Positions 58,741-63,476 of a stretch of DNA of 63,476 bases are shown in pieces. How positions within the stretch are numbered: the first letter of the stretch is position 1; every line of letters starts with the position of its first letter. This DNA is from an uncultured Bacteroidales bacterium (GTDB lineage Bacteria > Bacteroidota > Bacteroidia > Bacteroidales > F082). The DNA lies in assembly GCA_947303395.1 (NCBI GenBank), contig CAMYYD010000013.1, forward strand, positions 1-63,476, written 5' to 3'. A model generated the notes under the pieces. That model had not been told where the DNA came from, searched no databases, and saw only the letters and a list, made by a program, of their open reading frames with translations. The position numbers and the translations under genes were made by a program.

Positions 58741-60192
58741 TTATTTGAAATACCTTAAATTAAAATATTCCAGACTATTTTTCAATTCATGAAGGTCCTT
58801 TTGAGCTTCTGTATCTCCTTGTTTTGCTGCTTTGGCTAACCATTCTGCGGCTTTAATCAAGTCTTTTTCGACACCATAGCCTTCTTTATAACACCATCCC
58901 AGATTAGTCTGTGCCATAGACATGTCTTTTAATGCCGCTTCCATGTACCACTGAACGGCTTTTTTAGGATCTTCATCCACACATCTACCATATTGATAAC
59001 ATAATCCGAGACTGAACATAGCACTGACATCACCTAATTCAGCGCCTTTTTTGTAATATTCAAAAGCTTTCGAAGGGTCTTTTTTAACACCGATTCCTTT
59101 TTCGTAATGAACACCTAGATTATTAAATGCGAGTAATACTCCTTGTTCAGCTGCTTTTGTATACCATTCAACCGCTTTTACATTGTTCTTTCTAACGCCT
59201 TTTCCTTCTTCATAACAAATTGCGAGATTATATTGTGCATCAGCAAATCCTTGTTTAGCTGATTTCTTGTACCACTCAACAGCTTTAACAGGGTCTTCGT
59301 TAACGATTTCGCCCATATCATAGAATGTTGCAAGGGCATATTGAGCTTCCGCAATGCCTTGTTCAGCAGCTTTGGAGTACCATTCAAAAGCTTTTACAAT
59401 GTCTTCCTTTACGCCACTGCCAATTTCATAATGCAAAGCAAGCTTGTACTGAGCTGTAGCGACTCCTTGCTCTGCTGCCTTTGTATACCATTCGACAGCT
59501 TTTTTGTAATTTTTTTTGATGCCATCTCCATATTCGTAACATAGTCCGAGATTGTTTTGTGACCATGCATGTCCTTGGGTTGCTGCTTTTTTATACAATT
59601 CTACAGCTTTTTTCATATCTTGATCAACACCTTCACCGTCCATATAGCATCGTGCCAAATTATATTGAGCACTCGCATATCCTTGTTTAGCAGATTTGGT
59701 GAGCCATTCGATGGCTTTGTATAAGTCTTTTTCAACTCCATATCCATTCAAATAACAAATACCAATATCGTTTTGTGACCACGGATCGTTTTGTTCGGCT
59801 GCTTTGTAATACCACTCCAATGCTTTTTTATAGTTTTGTTTAACGCCATAACCATTATAATAACATGCGCCAAGATTGTATTGAGCACATTGCTCTCCTT
59901 GTTTGGCTGATTTTTTGTACAATTTAACAGCTTTAACCAGATCCTTTGCGACTCCATTACCCAATTTGTAACAAGCAGCGAGGTTACATTGTGCGATACT
60001 ATGGCCTTGCTCTGCGGCTTTGGTGTACCATTCAACACCTTTTACGCTGTCTTTTTCAACACCTTTTCCTTTTTCATAGTAATAAGCAAGTCGGCATTGG
60101 GCTTCTGCGTCGCCTTGTTCCGCTAAAGTTATCAATTCATCAACAGTCTTTTTTGCATAAGGGTTTTCCTTTTTTTGTTTATCTTTTTTCAT
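58741..60192 (-). CDS. Sel1-repeat protein (12 repeats)
   Basis: A 483-residue protein made almost wholly of Sel1 (TPR-like) units of 36 residues. Twelve occurrences of the VEWYTKAAEQG-type helix follow the starter LITLAEQGDAEAQCRLAYYYEKGKGVEKD. A lysine-rich N-terminus precedes them and there is no signal peptide, so the protein is cytoplasmic unless exported without a classical signal. Sel1 proteins act as protein-interaction scaffolds, and some are effectors or regulators. It appears to share a unit with the deiminase gene (22 bases upstream). The repeat-rich DNA has a lower G+C than the chromosomal housekeeping genes here. Confidence 0.88.
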   Translation of the reverse strand: MKKDKQKKENPYAKKTVDELITLAEQGDAEAQCRLAYYYEKGKGVEKDSVKGVEWYTKAAEQGHSIAQCNLAACYKLGNGVAKDLVKAVKLYKKSAKQGEQCAQYNLGACYYNGYGVKQNYKKALEWYYKAAEQNDPWSQNDIGICYLNGYGVEKDLYKAIEWLTKSAKQGYASAQYNLARCYMDGEGVDQDMKKAVELYKKAATQGHAWSQNNLGLCYEYGDGIKKNYKKAVEWYTKAAEQGVATAQYKLALHYEIGSGVKEDIVKAFEWYSKAAEQGIAEAQYALATFYDMGEIVNEDPVKAVEWYKKSAKQGFADAQYNLAICYEEGKGVRKNNVKAVEWYTKAAEQGVLLAFNNLGVHYEKGIGVKKDPSKAFEYYKKGAELGDVSAMFSLGLCYQYGRCVDEDPKKAVQWYMEAALKDMSMAQTNLGWCYKEGYGVEKDLIKAAEWLAKAAKQGDTEAQKDLHELKNSLEYFNLRYFK

Positions 60193-60214
60193 AGCGATTT
60201 ATGTTTTTCGAGTT

Positions 60215-61192
60215 TTAAATCAATCCTGATGTCATTGCTTGAACCATTGCTTCAGGCTCCCATTCGTCTTTCCAGTAATTTGCTGATTCCTCTTCTATTC
60301 TTTTAAAATATGAGACTTTGAGATAATTCAGAGCTCTATTTTTATATCCTTCTAATGTTGAGATGTTCCATGATATGCAGTTGAGGGCACCGCCACGGCG
60401 GACTGCTTCCAAAGCGGGGATGCCAATTATTTCACAATCCGGTAGGGCTTTTTTGATTTGCTCCAGTGCTTGCCGGTCTTCTTCAAGCCCTAATTGTGGC
60501 AGCAGCACAAGATTTCCGATTTGGAGGAAGTTGATGTAAGCCCAGCTGCGGGCATGAAACCTTGGGGATTTGTATTTCATAGGTATAACTTCAAACTTCT
60601 TTTCCAAAAGCTTCAGATAACGATAGTAATAATACCTTGAAAAATCTTTATAGTTTGTAATGAGTATTCTATTGTTGCCGGAATAGTGAACGATGCCATC
60701 GCTGTGGCCGCACATGTCGCCGTCCCATGGAATAAACAGAATCTCACTTTGAAAAGCATCTTTCAGGATGCATTCAACCTCTGCTGTGGTCTTGTCTTTG
60801 TTTTCTACAAACACCTTATCTGTCATCACGATAACATCGTCGCATTTAACCACATTGCCGCCATCGAGAACAAGATCAATTGTGCTGCTTTGTGGAAGCA
60901 GTTTTTTCAGATTGTTTTCTTCAACTTTAAACACATCGTCAGGATTGGTTTGAATACGGAGACCTGCTTTGTCTTGAAGATAATCCGGGGTGTATTTGAA
61001 GAAAACAAAACGCTCAGCGTTAACCTGAATTGGCATATAATCACGACACCAAATGTCTTTTGTTCCAGACAGATAAGCATACGGGATGCCACGTTTCTGT
61101 AACGCATCAATTAGATGTGCATTGAGAATTGGACATTTCTCGGGCAAAAGGCTGGAGAAATAGACGGTGTTGGTGAGACGGTCAGTGAGCAT
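60215..61192 (-). CDS. Agmatine/peptidylarginine deiminase-family protein (PAD_porph)
   Basis: A 325-residue guanidino-modifying enzyme. Typical blocks are GTKDIWCRDYMPIQ (about 43-56), LVLDGGNVVKCDD (about 106-118), WDGDMCGHSDGIVHYSG (about 155-171) and RRGGALNCISWN, with catalytic Cys272. The family hydrolyses agmatine to N-carbamoylputrescine or modifies peptidyl arginine. A signal peptide is absent, so an agmatine deiminase role is more likely than surface PAD activity. Overall similarity to agmatine deiminase is moderate by eye, so the substrate is unconfirmed. It is followed by the Sel1 gene and preceded at 6 bases by a gene of unknown function. Confidence 0.82.
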   Translation of the reverse strand: MLTDRLTNTVYFSSLLPEKCPILNAHLIDALQKRGIPYAYLSGTKDIWCRDYMPIQVNAERFVFFKYTPDYLQDKAGLRIQTNPDDVFKVEENNLKKLLPQSSTIDLVLDGGNVVKCDDVIVMTDKVFVENKDKTTAEVECILKDAFQSEILFIPWDGDMCGHSDGIVHYSGNNRILITNYKDFSRYYYYRYLKLLEKKFEVIPMKYKSPRFHARSWAYINFLQIGNLVLLPQLGLEEDRQALEQIKKALPDCEIIGIPALEAVRRGGALNCISWNISTLEGYKNRALNYLKVSYFKRIEEESANYWKDEWEPEAMVQAMTSGLI

Positions 61193-61198
61193 GATAAA

Positions 61199-61867
61199 TT
61201 AGATTTCTTCTTCTCTTGTAAAACTCCAATGACGTGTACATTTTTCACCAGTTATCTTGTTATAAACATAAACAAAATCACTATCTGATTTAAATACATT
61301 TTGGCGAGTCTTTACTTTGAGATTCTTTGTTTGTTTCGTCGATGAATCAACCCATTTAATGTCGTTATTGTCACCAAGAGAAAAACCATTTAACAATTTG
61401 CGCAGATATAATGATTGTGTATTAAACTTATAAGTAGTATGCTTAACAAACATACTATGTTTATCCCACTCCAAATATTGACCTTCTTTAGTTTTTACCT
61501 CATAAGAGCGAATAAGCACAGAAGCTCTATATTGTTCTTTTTCATTTTCAAAAGTTATATCATAACCCGAGTCGTGTGAATTTAAAGACATAATCGGGAA
61601 ATAAGGAACTTCGGATAATAAATTACCATATGTGTCTCTGATATTACGATGATACATAATAGGGTCATGTATTCCATTTAGTTTCTCACTATAGAAATAA
61701 AACTCTACGGTTTTGATATATACCCTTAAATCTTCATGAACTTTTATATACCCCCCATATAGAAATGCTGGAGCCAAATCATTATAAAATATTTTTTGCA
61801 GTTCTTCTTCAGAATGAATTTTGTTGATGTTTTTTTCAAACTCTTTCAATTTTTCAATCAAATCCAT
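61199..61867 (-). CDS. Protein of unknown function, first of the deiminase unit
   Basis: Not recognised. 222 residues, no signal peptide or membrane span. An N-terminal helix (MDLIEKLKEFEKNINKIHSE) is followed by a mixed alpha/beta region with SLNSHDSGYDITFENE and EQYRASVLIRSYEVKTKEG (about 93-125). The C-terminus is basic (KQTKNLKVKTRQNVFKSDSD, then TRHWSFTREEEI). The HDSGYDITFE plus RASVLIRSYEV combination recalls DNA-3-methyladenine-glycosylase-like folds, but this is only by eye. It has a -7 promoter 36 bases upstream and leads the unit with the deiminase and Sel1 genes. A/T-rich codon use. Confidence 0.6.
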   Translation of the reverse strand: MDLIEKLKEFEKNINKIHSEEELQKIFYNDLAPAFLYGGYIKVHEDLRVYIKTVEFYFYSEKLNGIHDPIMYHRNIRDTYGNLLSEVPYFPIMSLNSHDSGYDITFENEKEQYRASVLIRSYEVKTKEGQYLEWDKHSMFVKHTTYKFNTQSLYLRKLLNGFSLGDNNDIKWVDSSTKQTKNLKVKTRQNVFKSDSDFVYVYNKITGEKCTRHWSFTREEEI

Positions 61868-61902
61868 GATATTATTATTTTTATTGTTTAACTTTCTTCG
61901 GC

Positions 61903-61910
61903 AAAGATAT
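61903..61910 (-). promoter_or_regulatory. -7 promoter element for the unknown-deiminase-Sel1 unit
   Basis: Minus strand TATCTTTG followed by CC, 36 bases upstream of the ATG at 61867. Confidence 0.55.
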
Positions 61911-62046
61911 AAGGAAAATTTTGAGTGACCAAATAAAAAAAGTTAAAAATTGTTAAAATTTTCGAAAAAGTTATTTAAATTATTATTAAATTAAAATATT
62001 GATTATCAAATAATTATAAATAATTTATTACATCGGGGCTTCGGAT

Positions 62047-62087
62047 GGCGCTTGATCTTTTCGGTTCATTTTCCATCAAGGGAAAAG
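62047..62087 (-). repeat. Dispersed repeat, inverted copy (right flank of the Sel1 region)
   Basis: GGCGCTTGATCTTTTCGGTT then CATTTTCCATCAAGGGAAAAG is the inverted counterpart of 58607-58646. It lies in a 524-base gap (61868-62391) that holds no credible gene: A/T-rich DNA (61920-62035), this repeat, and the hairpins at 62290-62342. Confidence 0.75.
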
Positions 62088-62289
62088 GAACAAAAATGCT
62101 TATTTTAAAAGGATTCTGGCCATTCAATCTACTTCACATGCGAAAATGTCTGCTCCAAATAATACATTTTTATCGTCAAGCCGTCAACAACTGAATAATA
62201 GTTATCAATATCAAAAGTTATAAAAAGCTCAGTTTTTCTGAAAATAATATACAATTTCAATCGGTGACAAATTGTTACCAGTTCAAAAA

Positions 62290-62342
62290 GTCTCCGCGGC
62301 GGAGACAATGTAACATAAAAGTGTACGCAGCGTACACTTTTT
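62290..62342 (-). terminator. Two perfect adjacent palindromes after the DinD-like gene
   Basis: GTCTCCGC-G-GCGGAGAC (62290-62306) and AAAAGTGTACGC-A-GCGTACACTTTT (62317-62341) form strong hairpins downstream of the 62392 gene. The second is flanked by A and T tracts, so it can terminate transcription of either strand. Confidence 0.65.
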
Positions 62343-62391
62343 CTAAATTAATCAACAATTTCAGTTGATAACAATTTGCAACCAACTGGAT

Positions 62392-63243
62392 TTACTCCTC
62401 AATATATCCTACTTCCTCCTTTTTCTCTGGCAAAGTGAAATCACTTGCTTTTGAAGGAGAAATAATGCTTCGCCCTAATTTGGATTCAAGCTGATTGCGA
62501 GCGGCTTTCGCGACACTGCCACCATCCTTTGCAGTTTTTGTCTGCTGCTGAAATCCGCGAGGATCTCTTTGTTTCGACAACTCTGCAGCAGAAGCTTCGG
62601 CAAGAATATTCAACGCAATCTCAAGATTGGTCATATTGTCGCGCAAATTCTCTTTTTTCAAACCTTTAAACTGCTTATACTGCTTTGTCGTAAAACCGCT
62701 CCACTCCTTAGTTATTATATCAGTCAACGAAGCATATTCAAAACCTTCTTGAACCCCAGTGCGTCTCCATTCATCGGTCAATTCTTTCCTAACTTCAATG
62801 GATTTCACTCTCTGATTAATCCATTCTTCAGAATAACCGAGACGACGATAATCGGCAATTGCCTGATTTATTGACAATTCCGGATCTTGCATCTGGTCTA
62901 AACGAGTTGCCGCCACTTTAGCCATCCATTCCTTAAACGGCTCTGCTTTTTTCGATGGAATTGATTGAATTAGGCGCAAAAGTTGTTCAGTATCAGCGAC
63001 ATCAGTCATTCGCATTTTTCCATCTATGGCTTTCATTTTCAAACCGTGACAATTTGTCACGGTTTCATTTCCTTCTTCTTTTAATCTTTGTTTTAACTTT
63101 CGCCAATAAGCTGTTGAATCAGCACTATCTGTCAAAACAGCAACCACATCTACAATGGAAAAATACCATTTTTCTTCTTCATCGTCCCACACTGTGCGAA
63201 CATTTTTTCTCTCAAATAATTGAAGTGCCTCTTTTTTCGTCAT
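62392..63243 (-). CDS. Bro-N / DNA-damage-inducible protein D (DinD)-like
   Basis: A 283-residue protein. The N-terminal Bro-N-like domain covers about 1-105 (VRTVWDDEEEKWYFSIVDVVAVLTDSADSTAYWRKLKQRL), with NCHGLKMKAIDGKMRMTDVADTEQLLRLIQSIPSKKAEPFKEWMA. A DinD-type helical region follows (about 120-225: RRLGYSEEWINQRVKSIEVRKELTDEW, then TDIITKEWSGFTTKQYKQFKGLKKENLRDN). The C-terminus is loose and charged. E. coli DinD is SOS-induced and affects RecA activity; in other bacteria similar proteins travel with phages and integrative elements. The coding sequence contains a perfect 12-base palindrome (63041-63065). It is the only SOS- or mobile-related gene near the right edge. Confidence 0.82.
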   Translation of the reverse strand: MTKKEALQLFERKNVRTVWDDEEEKWYFSIVDVVAVLTDSADSTAYWRKLKQRLKEEGNETVTNCHGLKMKAIDGKMRMTDVADTEQLLRLIQSIPSKKAEPFKEWMAKVAATRLDQMQDPELSINQAIADYRRLGYSEEWINQRVKSIEVRKELTDEWRRTGVQEGFEYASLTDIITKEWSGFTTKQYKQFKGLKKENLRDNMTNLEIALNILAEASAAELSKQRDPRGFQQQTKTAKDGGSVAKAARNQLESKLGRSIISPSKASDFTLPEKKEEVGYIEE

Positions 63244-63292
63244 AACTAGAATGTTTTAAAGTTTCATTAAAAATAGCTTTAATTCATCATTG

Positions 63293-63300
63293 CAAAAATA
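63293..63300 (-). promoter_or_regulatory. -7 promoter element for the DinD-like gene
   Basis: Minus strand TATTTTTG followed by CA, about 50 bases upstream of the ATG at 63243. No LexA-like palindrome was identified next to it. Confidence 0.5.
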
Positions 63301-63429
63301 AACAAATTTTTCCAAAAAACAGCCTCCATTTTCAAAAAGTTATCAACAATTATCATCGCAATTTTTCGATTATAATCACCTAATTTAAAAATATTTCAAA
63401 AAACACCTTATTCCTATTAATATTTTTTG

Positions 63430-63437
63430 TATCTTTG
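63430..63437 (+). promoter_or_regulatory. -7 promoter element for a gene beyond the window end
   Basis: TATCTTTG followed by CA on the plus strand, 39 bases before the end. No start codon is seen before the end, so the transcript it drives continues outside. Confidence 0.5.
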
Positions 63438-63476
63438 CAGTCCATTTTCGAGCCTTATTCCGAAATTGGTTTTTGT

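Noticed and set aside
62097..62195. 32-codon plus-strand frame beginning MLILKGFWPFNLL in the repeat-containing gap
   Set aside because: It begins inside the dispersed repeat, has no promoter or typical start context and no recognised similarity; most likely chance.

Overview
The window reads as a chromosomal segment of an anaerobic Bacteroidales bacterium, probably a gut or fermentative lineage. The evidence is the phylum-specific -7 promoter hexamer context (TAnnTTTG, often followed by C/A) in front of many genes, and families typical of the phylum: a Porin_10 outer-membrane protein, a CarboxypepD_reg TonB receptor, BT_3928-type DoxX protein, tandem DUF1599, lipoproteins with a short lipobox, an ECF sigma factor and the 934-residue ParC form. 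No rRNA, tRNA, CRISPR array, transposase or integrase was recognised.

Layout. 0-10.9 kb holds housekeeping and central metabolism: porin, a TerB/J-domain protein, pyruvate phosphate dikinase, a lipid A acyltransferase, ATP-PEP carboxykinase, a secreted beta-helix protein and dnaN. 10.9-16.8 kb is a minus-strand operon tpiA-prmA-giant secreted protein (1420 residues, unrecognised). 16.9-26.7 kb is a cell-envelope cluster of three consecutive minus-strand transcription units: ECF sigma factor, membrane protein and S41-like peptidase; a repeat lipoprotein and a thioredoxin-like lipoprotein; and a propeller/erythromycin-esterase-like/propeller/propeller set. Each unit ends in a copy of the same hairpin. 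26.7-28.1 kb is an accessory patch with a possible small RNA, an operator-like palindrome, a long inverted-repeat element and two unknown genes. 28.1-39 kb carries an orphan OppB-like permease, BT_3928, DUF1599, folP, the diadenylate cyclase cdaA, parC, a BatA-type protein and an esterase.

39-46.8 kb contains the complete [FeFe]-hydrogenase maturation set (hydF and hydG on the plus strand, hydE on the minus strand in an operon with a TonB receptor and a CsgG/SUMF1 fusion). The hydrogenase structural genes are not in the window. gdhA follows, then guaA with YitT, a periplasmic-binding-like protein and a YwqK-like lipoprotein. 53.8-56.6 kb is a compact membrane operon SPFH - PH domain - CPBP protease - ribbon-helix-helix protein (52 residues) - small membrane protein. 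Next come idi and ychF, then a Sel1-repeat / deiminase / unknown trio flanked by inverted copies of a dispersed repeat, and a Bro-N/DinD-like gene near the right edge.

Metabolically PPDK, PEPCK, TPI, GDH and HydEFG fit an amino-acid and sugar fermenter that interconverts PEP and pyruvate reversibly and disposes of reductant as H2. The intergenic DNA is unusually rich in structured dispersed repeats: at least five families, many sitting exactly at stop codons. The most unusual signals are the hairpin family whose inner stem changes sequence but keeps pairing, the long structured leader of hydG, and the SPFH-CPBP-RHH operon.
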